Shown piece by piece: positions 1 through 12,365 of a DNA stretch of 64,000 nt. Source of the DNA: CAVSMC01 sp963798655 (lineage in GTDB: Bacteria; Pseudomonadota; Gammaproteobacteria; Burkholderiales; Casimicrobiaceae); the NCBI GenBank assembly GCA_963798655.1, contig CAWCUH010000007.1, positions 1 through 64,000 on the forward strand, in the 5' to 3' direction. Under the pieces are notes generated by a model. The model had not been told where the DNA came from. It made no database searches and was given only the letters and a program-made list of their open reading frames with translations. Made by a program: the position numbers and the translations under genes. Positions within the stretch are counted from its first letter, which is position 1, and every line of letters begins with the position of its first letter.

Positions 1-63
1 CGAGCCGATGATTTTACCTCAGCGCCGTTCGGCGCCCGGCCGGCAGATCGGCAGTCAAACGCC

Positions 64-1044
64 CTACGAAATCAGCTCGTCGGTGCGCGCGAGCACCGCA
101 GGCGGAATCGTCAAGCCGAGCGCCTTCGCGGTCTTCATGTTGACGACCAGCTCGACTTTCGTCGGAAGCTCGATCGGCAGATCCCCGGGCCTTGCGCCCT
201 TGTGGATGCGATCGACGTAACCGGCGAGCCGGCGATAGCAATCCTCGAGATTGGGTCCGTACACGAGCAGGTTGCCTTCGCGCGCGAACGGCGCCCATCC
301 GTCGACGGCGGGAATGCGGTTCTCGACCGAGAACGCGGCGATCCGCGACGCGAAGCTCAGCGTGAACGCGTCCGCGAACACGACGATCGCCTCGTCGCGG
401 TTGCGCGCGATGTCGCCGAGCGCTTTCTCGACGTCGTCGCTGCTGCGCACGGGAAAATAGCGAACCGTCATGCCAAGCTTGGCTGCGGCCACCTGTGCAG
501 CGGCGAATTCCTTCTGCTCGCCGGCATGCTGCGGATTGGCGATGAACGCGATGCGCTTGATGCCCGGAAGGATGTCCTTCAGCACTTCGAGCCGCTTGCC
601 GACGATTTCCAGCGTGAAGTAGCTGATGCCGGTCATCGTGCCGCCCGGGCGCGCGAAGCTGTCGACGAGCTTTGCCTCGACCGGGTCGCCGCTGTACGTG
701 AACACGATCGGCGTCTTCACGCTCGCGCGCACGAGCGGCAGCAGCGCGAGACCGCCTTGCGACACGATGACGTCGGGCCGCTCGCGCACGATGTCGCCGG
801 CCATCGCTTCGACGCGCTGCACGGAGCCCTCGCCCCACCACGGCCGCAGCACGAAGTCCTTGTCCTTCGTGTAGCCGACCTCGCGCATGCCGTTCAGAAA
901 GGCATCGAGATACGGCGACGGCATGTTGCCGCGCTCCACCGACACCCACGCGAGGCGCATCGGTCGCGCCGATTGAGCGCGGATCGGCGATGCAGCGATG
1001 GCGGACGCCGCGCCGACGGCGATGCAGAAAGCTCTGCGCTTCAT
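64..1044 (-). CDS. ABC-type substrate-binding protein (TrpX/ABC_sub_bind family)
   Basis: 326 aa with an N-terminal export signal (MKRR followed by a hydrophobic stretch ending near AQS, residue 25). The mature part is the two-lobed periplasmic-binding fold of the ABC_sub_bind family: the text RPMRLAWVSVERG opens the first strand, DVIVSQGGLALLPL and TPIVFTYSGDPVEAKLV line the cleft, and GKRLEVLKDILPGIKRIAFI is the typical hinge passage. Such proteins bind small, often aromatic or amino-acid-like ligands. No permease or ATPase is adjacent, so it is an orphan or its partners lie outside the window. The ligand cannot be told from sequence. Confidence 0.85.
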   Translation of the reverse strand: MKRRAFCIAVGAASAIAASPIRAQSARPMRLAWVSVERGNMPSPYLDAFLNGMREVGYTKDKDFVLRPWWGEGSVQRVEAMAGDIVRERPDVIVSQGGLALLPLVRASVKTPIVFTYSGDPVEAKLVDSFARPGGTMTGISYFTLEIVGKRLEVLKDILPGIKRIAFIANPQHAGEQKEFAAAQVAAAKLGMTVRYFPVRSSDDVEKALGDIARNRDEAIVVFADAFTLSFASRIAAFSVENRIPAVDGWAPFAREGNLLVYGPNLEDCYRRLAGYVDRIHKGARPGDLPIELPTKVELVVNMKTAKALGLTIPPAVLARTDELIS

Positions 1045-1203
1045 CGCGCCCTCCCCTGCGTCGCGGTGCGAGGTTCGCGCCGCAGCGGGCGATCATGGGC
1101 CCCGCTCTGCGCGCTGCGCAAGGCGCGCCGGCTTACGACGATGAGCGTTCGGAAGCGACGAGCACGCGCGTGGATGGCGACGCGAATGCGATCGTGCGGG
1201 TGG

Positions 1204-1710
1204 CTACGGCGCGAACGAGCCGTGCTCGCCTTCGTTCCTCGGGCGTTGGCGCGTCAGCGCAGCCTTCGCGATCGACGCGAACTGCATCAGCTTGCCGCCG
1301 GCGCCGGGCTTCCAGTATTCGACGCGATCGACGTCGACGCGAAGCAAGCCGAGCGAGCGGTCGTGCGGACCGTCGGGGAACCACGCGGCGGAAATCGGAT
1401 TCCACAGCGCTTCGACTTTCTGCGGATCATGCACGACGTACGCCGATCCCGTCACGAATACGTACCAGCTATCGCCGGGATTCGCGAACGTCGCGCTGAT
1501 CCGCGCCTCGTCGGCGACATCGGATGCAAGCTCGCTCTTGCGCTCGATGAAGAACCACATCGTGCCGTCGTCCTCGAGCTCGATCAGCGTCAGCGGGCGC
1601 GAGCGCATCTCGCCGTCGATGTCGTGCGTGGTGACCATCGCGATCCTGATGTCGCGAATCTTGGCCAGCACGTCGGCAGCGATTTCGGCAGGCGGTTGCG
1701 CGGTGGCCAT
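1204..1710 (-). CDS. pyridoxamine 5'-phosphate oxidase-fold (general stress) protein
   Basis: 168 aa, no signal peptide, cytosolic. It has the split-barrel flavin-binding pattern of the small general-stress PNPOx family: IAMVTTHDIDGEMRSRPLT (substrate/flavin strand), GTMWFFIERKSELASDV, ISATFANPGDSWYVFVTGSA, and the late block WFPDGPHDRSLGLLRVDVDR. Members bind FMN, FAD or F420-like cofactors and are usually induced by stress; the actual reaction is unknown. Start chosen at the ATG preceded by AAGGAGATTG. It stands alone between a binding protein on the same strand and a plus-strand protease. Confidence 0.85.
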   Translation of the reverse strand: MATAQPPAEIAADVLAKIRDIRIAMVTTHDIDGEMRSRPLTLIELEDDGTMWFFIERKSELASDVADEARISATFANPGDSWYVFVTGSAYVVHDPQKVEALWNPISAAWFPDGPHDRSLGLLRVDVDRVEYWKPGAGGKLMQFASIAKAALTRQRPRNEGEHGSFAP

Positions 1711-1977
1711 GGTGCAATCTCCTTATGCGATGGGTTCGTTGCGCGCGTGGCGCCCCAGCACGTAAGGATGCGCGAAAACGTGCCCGCCCCGTGTAGGACG
1801 CACCCGCATTTCGACGTCAGCGGCGTCGTTCACCGTAGCGCTCGACGGGTACCGGCAGTGCTTCCGCTCAGCCCGCGAATCGGATCAGGCGGCACAGCGG
1901 GCGTCGAATATTCGTTTTGGCTGCGCCGGCTCGCAACGCTATCATCCGCCACGTTTGTGACGCCGAGGGAGATGAAG

Positions 1978-4119
1978 ATGCCGTTTCCAGACGCACCCGC
2001 CAATTTCGTCGTCGACACGACGATCGAGGGTATCGAAGTCACGCAGTCGCTGCAGTACTACCGGGCGTTCGAGCATTTGACCGACGCTCTCGACCGGGCA
2101 CCGGATAACTCGCTCCTCCTCGTCCCGTACAAGGCTGCCTACGTCCGCGTCTACTTGGTGCCTGGCGTCGCCGCGCCTACACAGAACATTACGGGTGAAC
2201 TGGTCGTCACACGGTATCGCGAGGGCACGCCGATCAGATGGGAACCGTCGGTGATCCTGGCTCCCGTTTCGACGTTTCCCGCGTGGGCCGACCCGAATGC
2301 GACGTACGACAACCGGCGCCGGTTTCTGGGACGTTCGCTGAACTTTCTCATCCCGGCAGCCACCATGGCCGGGCATCTGCAGCTCGAAGCGCAAATTCGC
2401 TACACCGGAATACCGCCGAGCGGCGTCATCGCGACGCGCAGGATCCGTATCGATGTGACGCACATGCAGCGGCTGCCCGTGCGAGGGATATTCCTCACGT
2501 ACAACGGCCCGGATGCCGCCGGGAAAACGATCAAGCTCGCTGCTCCGGCGATGTCGCAGTTGCAGGCTGTCGCCACCGACGCGCTCGCGATGTACCCCGT
2601 GGAAGCGACCACTCGGTTTTCAAGCGCGGGGCAAACAACGTGGTCGTTGCCGCTCACCGACAATTCCAGCGCGAACTGCACGCCGAATTGGGACGCCCTC
2701 ACGGCGCACCTCGCCACGGTACGAGCGCTCGACGGCAATCGCCAGGACGTCGTCTATTACGGTTTGCTGCCGGTCGGCGTGCCAATGGGAGCCACCGTGG
2801 GCTGCGGCGGCGGCGGCATCGGCACCGGAGATTCGAACGGCCGCGGCGTGTTCGCACACGAAGTCGGGCATGCGCTCGGCCTCGCGCATGCGCCGTCGTG
2901 CAGCGCGGGCCGACCTGACCCGAACTATCCGGCCTACGAGCCTTATGACGCGGCCGCGGCCCCGCGCGGTCTCATCGGCGAATATGGTTTCGATCTGCGT
3001 AATCCGATGGTGCTCGGGCCGAGCACTTTCGATTTCATGGGCTATTGCAACCCACCGTGGATCTCGCTGTACACGTTCCGTTTTCTGACCCAGCACGCAC
3101 GACTCGTCGCCGGCAACACCGAAACGCGGATCCGGTTGGAGCCGAAGTACAAGATCTGGGACCCGTATCGTCCGAAATGGAAGAACATTCCCGATCCCCC
3201 TCCGTCGTGGGTCGATCGCAGGTGGCTGGTGAAGCCCCGGCCGGTCGTTTCGATCACCGGCTCGATGCGCGCCGGGCGCGTGGTCGACGCCACGGTGATC
3301 CGCGTCGCCGCCGTGCCGATAGTCGACGGACAACGCACTTCGTTCACCGCGACGCTGTACGGCAACCGTGGGGAGGAGCTCGCGAGCGGCCGGCTCACCG
3401 CACTCAATCTCATGCCATTCGGCTGCGGATGCGAGCAGGGCGCGCGTGAGCCCGACACGTTCGCGTTCCAGGTGCTGCTCAGCGACGTCGCGCCCGGCGG
3501 CCGGATCGCGATCCACGGCATGGCCGACGGCGAACCGCGCGAACTCTGGGCGGTCGATGCACCCAAAAAACGGCCGAGAGTGTCCAACGTCACCGCGGCG
3601 CGGCGTGGGCGCGCCATGGCCGTCCGTTGGTCGTGCGAAGCGACGGAGCGCCCCGCACGCTTCTCGGTCCAGTTCTCGAAGGATGGCGGCGAAAGCTGGA
3701 ACGCCTGCGCGTCGCTGATCGACACCGAGCGTCGCGATGTTCCGCTGGAATGCCTGCCCGAAGGCGCGGTCGTTTTCCGCGTGCTCGCGCACGACGGCTT
3801 CCACACAGTCTCTGCCGACAGCCGGCGCGTTTCAATCCCGGCGGCGCCACCGTCAGTCGCGGTGCTCGCGCCGACGCCCAATGCGACCCTCGTGTCAAAC
3901 GAGCCGATGATGCTATGGGCGGCTGCGCTCGATCAGAACGGCTCGCCGCTCCCCGACGATTCGTACCGTTGGGAGCTCGACGGCAAGGCGATCGGCATGG
4001 GCGCGCAACGGCTCATCGCCGCGCCGCCGCCAGGCGATCACACCGCTCGCGTGGTCGTTGCTGCGCGCAGCGGGCGGCCATCGCAGAGCGTGCAGTTCAC
4101 GACGGTCGCAGACGCCTGA
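1978..4119 (+). CDS. metzincin-type zinc metalloprotease with C-terminal Ig-like modules
   Basis: About 713 aa from the ATG at 1978, which has GAGGGAG six bases upstream; an ATG two codons earlier (1972) is the alternative. The open frame extends far upstream, but that part is arginine-rich shadow sequence of opposite-strand genes. The catalytic site is HEVGHALGLAH (about residues 294-304), the HExxHxxGxxH zinc motif, and FMGYCNPPW near residue 354 is the matching Met-turn, so this is a metzincin. Residues about 450-713 look like two or three beta-sandwich modules (FSVQFSKDGGESW; then VAVLAPTPNATLVSNEP). No classical signal peptide is visible at the chosen start (MPFPDAPANF), so the export route is unclear. 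Substrate unknown. Confidence 0.8.
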   Translation: MPFPDAPANFVVDTTIEGIEVTQSLQYYRAFEHLTDALDRAPDNSLLLVPYKAAYVRVYLVPGVAAPTQNITGELVVTRYREGTPIRWEPSVILAPVSTFPAWADPNATYDNRRRFLGRSLNFLIPAATMAGHLQLEAQIRYTGIPPSGVIATRRIRIDVTHMQRLPVRGIFLTYNGPDAAGKTIKLAAPAMSQLQAVATDALAMYPVEATTRFSSAGQTTWSLPLTDNSSANCTPNWDALTAHLATVRALDGNRQDVVYYGLLPVGVPMGATVGCGGGGIGTGDSNGRGVFAHEVGHALGLAHAPSCSAGRPDPNYPAYEPYDAAAAPRGLIGEYGFDLRNPMVLGPSTFDFMGYCNPPWISLYTFRFLTQHARLVAGNTETRIRLEPKYKIWDPYRPKWKNIPDPPPSWVDRRWLVKPRPVVSITGSMRAGRVVDATVIRVAAVPIVDGQRTSFTATLYGNRGEELASGRLTALNLMPFGCGCEQGAREPDTFAFQVLLSDVAPGGRIAIHGMADGEPRELWAVDAPKKRPRVSNVTAARRGRAMAVRWSCEATERPARFSVQFSKDGGESWNACASLIDTERRDVPLECLPEGAVVFRVLAHDGFHTVSADSRRVSIPAAPPSVAVLAPTPNATLVSNEPMMLWAAALDQNGSPLPDDSYRWELDGKAIGMGAQRLIAAPPPGDHTARVVVAARSGRPSQSVQFTTVADA

Positions 4120-4138
4120 CGAACACGGAGTCGCAAAT

Positions 4139-6433
<2,295 letters not shown>

Positions 6434-6656
6434 GATGAGAGTGAGAACCGGTTACGCGAGGCAAACGGCATGATACGCCGGGACGCGCGGGCCGATCGGC
6501 CGGGCCACCGACCGGCGCCGGCGCGTCGCGTGCGCGCAACAACGTGCGACCCGTGACCGCAAGCCGCATCGGCGTGACGAGGATCAAGGCGTTACGCGGG
6601 GCTGCCGGATAGCATCGGCCCTGACACGCCGTCCGTTACGCCGGCGTGACGAACGC

Positions 6657-8290
6657 ATGCGCTTTGCGCCCAACACGCTCAAGTTCAAGGTCGCCGTCTA
6701 TCTCGCGCTGGGGCTCACCGTCGCGCTGACGCTGTTCACGGCGCTGATCGTGCGCCAGCAGCGCGCGGAGCTGCTCGACTCGGCGGTCGCGCACGTCGCG
6801 GAGCTCTCCGACGTGATCATCCGCAGCACGCACTTCGTGATGCTCGAGAACAAGCCCGACTACGTGCACCGCATCATCGAGGACGTCGCGCGCGACAAGA
6901 CGATCGACCGCATCCGGATCTTCAGCAAGAGGGGCACGATCATCGACTCGACTTACGCAGGCGAGATCGGCCTTGCGCTCGACAGCCGCGCCGAGGGTTG
7001 TCTGTCGTGCCACCAGACCGACCAGCCGCGCGAGCGCATCGGCGACGACGACCGCGCGCGCATCTTCACCGCCGCGGACGGCCGCCGGATGCTCGGCACG
7101 ATGCAGGTGATCCGCAACGAGCCGTCGTGCCAGAACGCGGGCTGCCACGTGCACACGTCGCAGCAGTCGGTGCTCGGTGTCGTCGACATCGTCTACTCGC
7201 TCGACGACATCGACCGCGGCGTGCGCGAGAGCGCGATGCGCATCGCCGTCGTTTCGCTCGTCTTCGTGCTGCTCGCCTCGCTGTTCGTGAGCGTCCTCGT
7301 GCACCGGCTCGTCTACAAGCCGCTGCGCGACCTCGAGAACGGCGCCGAGCGGCTCGCGGGCGGCGACCTCGAGCAGCCGATCCCGGTGCGAAGCGCCGAC
7401 GAGTTCGGCCAGGTCGCGGGATCGTTCAACACAATGATGACCGCGCTCGGCAAGTCGCAAGCCGAGCTTCGCGACGCCGCGCACACGCTCGAGCAGAAGG
7501 TCGACGAGCGCACGCAGCAGCTTCGCGTTGCGCAGGCCGAGGGCGTGCAGCGCGAGAAGCTCGCCGCGGTGGGTCTGCTCGCATCGGGCATCGCGCACGA
7601 GCTCAACAATCCGCTGACCGGCGTGCTCACGTTCTCGAGCCTGATCCGCGACAAGATGCCGCCCGGGTCGACCGACGCCGAGGACATGGAGCTCGTGATC
7701 CGCGAGACGAAGCGCTGCGCGAGCATCATCCGCCGGCTGCTCGACTTCGCACGGCAGAAGGCGCCGGAGCGAACGTTCGTCGACGTCAATGCGCTCGTCT
7801 GCGACGTCGCGCGCTTCATCGAGCGGTCGGCGCGGCTGCGCGACACGGCGATCACGATGGACCTCGAACCCGACCTGCCGAAGCTCTGGATCGACGAGAA
7901 CCAGATGAAGCAGGTCGTGATGAACGTGCTGGTGAACGCGCAGCACGCGACCGAGGCCGGCGGCAGCATCACGATCCGCACGCGAGCGCCGAAGTCGCCG
8001 CTCGCGCCCGAGCCCGGTTCGACGCCGGTCGAGGTGATCGAGATCGCGATCGTCGACACCGGCTGCGGCATTCCGGCCAAGGACCTGCAGCGGATCTTCG
8101 ACCCGTTCTTCACGTCGAAGGAGGTCGGCAAGGGCACCGGGCTCGGGCTGTCGGTGAGCCACGGCATCGTCAAGGCGCACGGCGGCCTGATCAAGGTGGA
8201 AAGCGTCGTCGGCGAAGGCTCGACGTTCCACGTCTACCTGCCGGTCACGCCGCAGAACGCGGAACTCGAAACGGAAACGGAAGCACGCAC

Positions 8291-8294
<4 letters not shown>
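6657..8294 (+). CDS. membrane histidine kinase with periplasmic haem-binding motifs
   Basis: 545 aa. TM1 is about residues 10-32, a periplasmic sensor about 33-194, TM2 about 195-217, HAMP about 218-270, a short coiled coil, then the HisKA H-box GIAHELNNPLTG (His314), N-box NVLVNAQHATEAGG and G-boxes DTGCGIP and GTGLGLSVSHGI. The sensor holds CLSCH (115-119) and a CX4CH motif, CQNAGCH (158-164); both fit covalent c-type haem attachment, so the kinase may sense redox state, oxygen, NO or electron flow. It overlaps the NtrC-type regulator by 4 nt (ATGA), which is surely its partner. Haem loading would need the ccm system encoded just downstream. The haem assignment is inferred from motifs only. 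Confidence 0.9.
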
Positions 8295-9730
<1,436 letters not shown>

Positions 9731-9736
9731 AAAACA

Positions 9737-9780
9737 CGAGGGTCAGAGTGCAGCCTTCCGCAACTCCACTCTGACCCTCG
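9737..9780. repeat. GAGGGTCAGAGTG-type inverted repeat, copy A
   Basis: Perfect 14-bp arms CGAGGGTCAGAGTG (9737-9750) and its complement (9767-9780) around a 16-nt loop, in the gap between two convergent genes. Related copies occur at 9794, 32444 and 48924. The shape and the gggtcaga core resemble REP elements mobilised by RAYT (TnpA-REP) transposases. It may also work as a bidirectional terminator, although there is no T-run. Confidence 0.8.
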
Positions 9781-9793
9781 GTCTCGTCGTCCT

Positions 9794-9837
9794 GAGGGTC
9801 AGAGTGCGGCCTTCGCCGCAGCTCCACTCTGACCCTC
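9794..9837. repeat. GAGGGTCAGAGTG-type inverted repeat, copy B (overlaps the cytochrome b 3' end)
   Basis: Arms 9794-9806 and 9825-9837 (13 bp, perfect) around an 18-nt loop, 13 bp from copy A in the same orientation. The minus-strand cytochrome b frame runs into this element: its last 13 or so codons (SEGQSGAAAKAAL) and its TGA stop (9799-9801) are repeat sequence. Confidence 0.85.
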
Positions 9838-10458
9838 GCTCTCGTCGACTTCCTCGTAGCCGGTGATCATCGCCTTCACGTGCTCGCTCGCGGTGCGGCC
9901 GAGCGTCGTGAGGTACACGTGCACGAAGATGAACGCGAACAGCACGATGAACAGCACGACATGGATCGTGTCGACGACGCGCACGCCGCCGAGAAACTGC
10001 ACGGTTCCGGCGAACCGCTCGAGATCCCACAGCACGACGCCGGTGTAGAACTGCAGCGGCACGACGACCATCATCATGATCTGGTAGGTCATGGCCTGCA
10101 GCGCGTTGAACTTGCGGTAGGCGTCGACGTGATGCGGGTTCGGGTGACCCTTGAAGATGCCGTAGCCGTAGTACATCAGCTGCGCCTGGATCTTCCTGAA
10201 GTACGTCGACGGGCTCAACTCGGGGTGGTACACGGTGATCCGGTCGGACAGCAGGTAGAAGAGCAGCCACAGCGCGTAGTTCGCGATCATCGCGAAGCCG
10301 ACCCAGTTGTGCACGTCGACCGCCGTGCGGAACGACATCAATCCCAGCGCGTCGACGTAGCGGACCTGCAGCCCGGTGGCGATCAGCACGATGAAGCCGA
10401 CCGCGTTGAGCCAGTGCCAGATGCGCACCGGAAGCGGGTGGACGTAGACGCGTGTCAT
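9799..10458 (-). CDS. cytochrome b561-type membrane subunit (PhsC/HyaC/FdnI-like)
   Basis: 219 aa from the ATG that overlaps the stop of the cytochrome c gene by 4 nt; the longer frame upstream is shadow. Four hydrophobic helices with haem-ligand-type histidines: VYVHPLPVRIWHWLNA, VDVHNWVGFAMIANY, VDTIHVVLFIVLFAFIFVHVY. This matches the di-haem b subunits of hydrogenase, formate dehydrogenase and thiosulfate reductase, which exchange electrons between quinone and a periplasmic partner. The partner is presumably the heptahaem cytochrome encoded immediately upstream. The last residues come from an invading repeat element, so the native C-terminus probably ended near GYEEVDE. Confidence 0.9.
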   Translation of the reverse strand: MTRVYVHPLPVRIWHWLNAVGFIVLIATGLQVRYVDALGLMSFRTAVDVHNWVGFAMIANYALWLLFYLLSDRITVYHPELSPSTYFRKIQAQLMYYGYGIFKGHPNPHHVDAYRKFNALQAMTYQIMMMVVVPLQFYTGVVLWDLERFAGTVQFLGGVRVVDTIHVVLFIVLFAFIFVHVYLTTLGRTASEHVKAMITGYEEVDESEGQSGAAAKAAL

Positions 10459-11591
10459 GATTTCGATCCTTCGTTCTTCGAGCGCATTGCGCGCCTGATG
10501 ATCAGGTGCAGCGCCGGCACGGCGATGCCGCCGGCGAGGCCCAGCGCGAGCAGCACGTCGAGCAGCTTGATGCGCGTGCCGCCGACCGCGTAGAAGCTCT
10601 TCAGCGTCTCGGCGCTCATCGCCGAGCGCAGCACGTCGTTGTGCGCGTCGTAGCGCACGGCACGGCCGTCGGTGTCGAGCACGGACACGGTGACCTTCTC
10701 GAACGCCGTCGCATCCTCGCTGTGGCAGTCGACGCACGCCTTGACCGACGTCGGCTTCGCCGCGATCTCGTGCGCCTGGTTCGCATCGCGAAGCTGCAGA
10801 TGCCCACGCGCGGTGACGTTCATGCCGTTGCGGCCGAATCCCGCGAGCAGCGTGCGGAACTCGGCGGAATCGAGCCCGTCGTGGTTGCCGTCCGCGACGC
10901 GTGCGAGCTTCTCGAACTGCAGCGACGCGGATTCGACGATCGGCTTGCCCGCCGCGTACAGCCGCAGGTCGACCTGGCGCAGCGCGCCCGGCGCGTGGCA
11001 CGCCGAGCACGCGACGGCGTCGAGATGGCGCGCGGCGTTCGGCAACCACTCGGCATGCTGTGCCGTCGGATCGCCGTGACACGCCATGCACGCACGGTCG
11101 GGACCGTCGGTGGACGTCGCGCGCGTCACCGCATGCGGCGGATGGCAGCCGGCGCACGTCGGCGCGCCGGCGTTGCCTTCGCGCAGCTTCGCTGCATGCA
11201 GGCTCGCCTCGTACGTCTTGAACGTCTTGTCGTGGCATGCGCGGCACGCCTCGACCTGCACGAGCGCGTAGTCGCGCGCGCTCTTCGCCGTCTTCACGTT
11301 GCCGGGGTGATCGGGCAGCGTGACCTTCGTGTGGCAACCGGCGCAGCCGATCGGTGCGTGCACGGAATGCGCGAACGCGTCACCTGCGACGGTGAGCGCG
11401 AGCTTGTCGCCGTTCGCGAGCTCCTTCGTGATGCCTTCGGCGCCGTGACACGCGACGCATGCGGCGTCGGCGTCGGAGAGCATCGGCGCAACCGTCGCCT
11501 GCGACACCGCGGCCCACGCGAACAGCGCGGCGGCGGATGCCGCGAGCACGCTCGCCTGCATCCGCCGCATCCTGCTTGAACTGACTCTCAT
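10455..11591 (-). CDS. membrane-anchored heptahaem cytochrome c
   Basis: 378 aa. An N-terminal signal or anchor (residues about 8-32) is followed by seven CxxCH sites in order: CVACH, CAGCH, CRACH, CAGCH, CMACH, CSACH and CVDCH. An EF-hand-like acidic loop, DGNHDGLDSAEF, sits between haems six and seven; it is one residue short of canonical. A C-terminal helix (LLDVLLALGLAGGIAVPAL) followed by basic residues suggests a membrane anchor with the haem domain in the periplasm. It overlaps the cytochrome b gene by 4 nt, so the two likely form a quinol-linked electron-transfer pair. No dedicated reductase subunit is adjacent, so the terminal substrate is unknown. Confidence 0.92.
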   Translation of the reverse strand: MRVSSSRMRRMQASVLAASAAALFAWAAVSQATVAPMLSDADAACVACHGAEGITKELANGDKLALTVAGDAFAHSVHAPIGCAGCHTKVTLPDHPGNVKTAKSARDYALVQVEACRACHDKTFKTYEASLHAAKLREGNAGAPTCAGCHPPHAVTRATSTDGPDRACMACHGDPTAQHAEWLPNAARHLDAVACSACHAPGALRQVDLRLYAAGKPIVESASLQFEKLARVADGNHDGLDSAEFRTLLAGFGRNGMNVTARGHLQLRDANQAHEIAAKPTSVKACVDCHSEDATAFEKVTVSVLDTDGRAVRYDAHNDVLRSAMSAETLKSFYAVGGTRIKLLDVLLALGLAGGIAVPALHLIIRRAMRSKNEGSKS

Positions 11592-11609
11592 CTTTGGGCT
11601 CCCGTCCGC

Positions 11610-12350
11610 TCAGTGTGCCCGACCGAGCAGCTTCCTGGCACCGATCCACGCAAGCATGCCGAATCCGACGAACGGAAGCGCGATCGCGTAGGCGATGCTG
11701 ATGAACGGCGCGGCAGCGAACAGCAGCACGTTCTTCGAAAACGTGTCGAAGTGGCTGACACGCTCGGCGAGCCGCTTGCACGCCGCCCAGATCGCAACGG
11801 CCATCGTCGTGACGAGACCCGCGAGCGGGAACACGATCACGTACGCGAGACCGGCGAACGGCGCGGCGAGCAGCAGGCCGAGCGCCTTCAGCGTGCCGAT
11901 GCGCGGCTTCGGCGCGACCGCCGGTCGCATGTCGCCGATCGGCGCAGCTTCAGCCGCCGGCGCCGCAACGAGCGTCTCGGCGTTCTCGCGCATCGCCTCG
12001 CGCGCGCTCTCCTCGATCATCTCGGGCGACAGCGGCTTGTGCAGCACTGCCGATACGCCCGCCGCCTTCGCACGCGCCTCGTTCTCGGCCGTCGCGTAAC
12101 CGCTGACGATCACCACGGGCATCCACGGCCGGTTCGCCTTGATGTTGCGCGCGAGCTCGACGCCGTCCATTCCCGGCATGCGGATGTCGGTGTACACGGC
12201 GTCGTAGCTCTCGGCAGCGATCTTCGCCAGCGCTTCGGCGCCGTCGGCTGCCGTGACGACGGCGTAGCCCTTGTTCGACAGGACGCGGTGGAAGCTCTTG
12301 CCGACCACCGGATCGTCGTCGACGACCAGCACTTTACGCAGCGTTGTCAT
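11610..12350 (-). CDS. receiver-domain protein with a hydrophobic, probably membrane C-terminus
   Basis: 246 aa. Residues 1-120 form a complete receiver domain: acidic DDD near residues 11-13, Asp55 in AVYTDIRMPG, Ser83 and Lys105. After an Ala/Pro-rich linker (about 125-150) come two hydrophobic stretches, residues about 153-187 and 208-240, each long enough for one or two membrane passes (GLLLAAPFAGLAYVIVFPL; PFISIAYAIALPFVGFGML). No DNA-binding or enzymatic output domain is present. A membrane-tethered receiver is unusual; it could control the cytochrome b/c complex encoded just downstream. It sits 15 bp after the stand-alone receiver gene, in the same operon. Confidence 0.85.
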   Translation of the reverse strand: MTTLRKVLVVDDDPVVGKSFHRVLSNKGYAVVTAADGAEALAKIAAESYDAVYTDIRMPGMDGVELARNIKANRPWMPVVIVSGYATAENEARAKAAGVSAVLHKPLSPEMIEESAREAMRENAETLVAAPAAEAAPIGDMRPAVAPKPRIGTLKALGLLLAAPFAGLAYVIVFPLAGLVTTMAVAIWAACKRLAERVSHFDTFSKNVLLFAAAPFISIAYAIALPFVGFGMLAWIGARKLLGRAH

Positions 12351-12365
12351 GATTTCTCCTTCGAT

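Noticed and set aside
202..1977. Long upstream extension of the metalloprotease frame
   Set aside because: Arginine/alanine-rich shadow of two minus-strand genes; no domain, and a well-spaced Shine-Dalgarno supports the start at 1978.
9737..9837. CRISPR-like array
   Set aside because: Only two palindromic units with unequal loops, other copies dispersed, no spacers of equal length and no cas genes.
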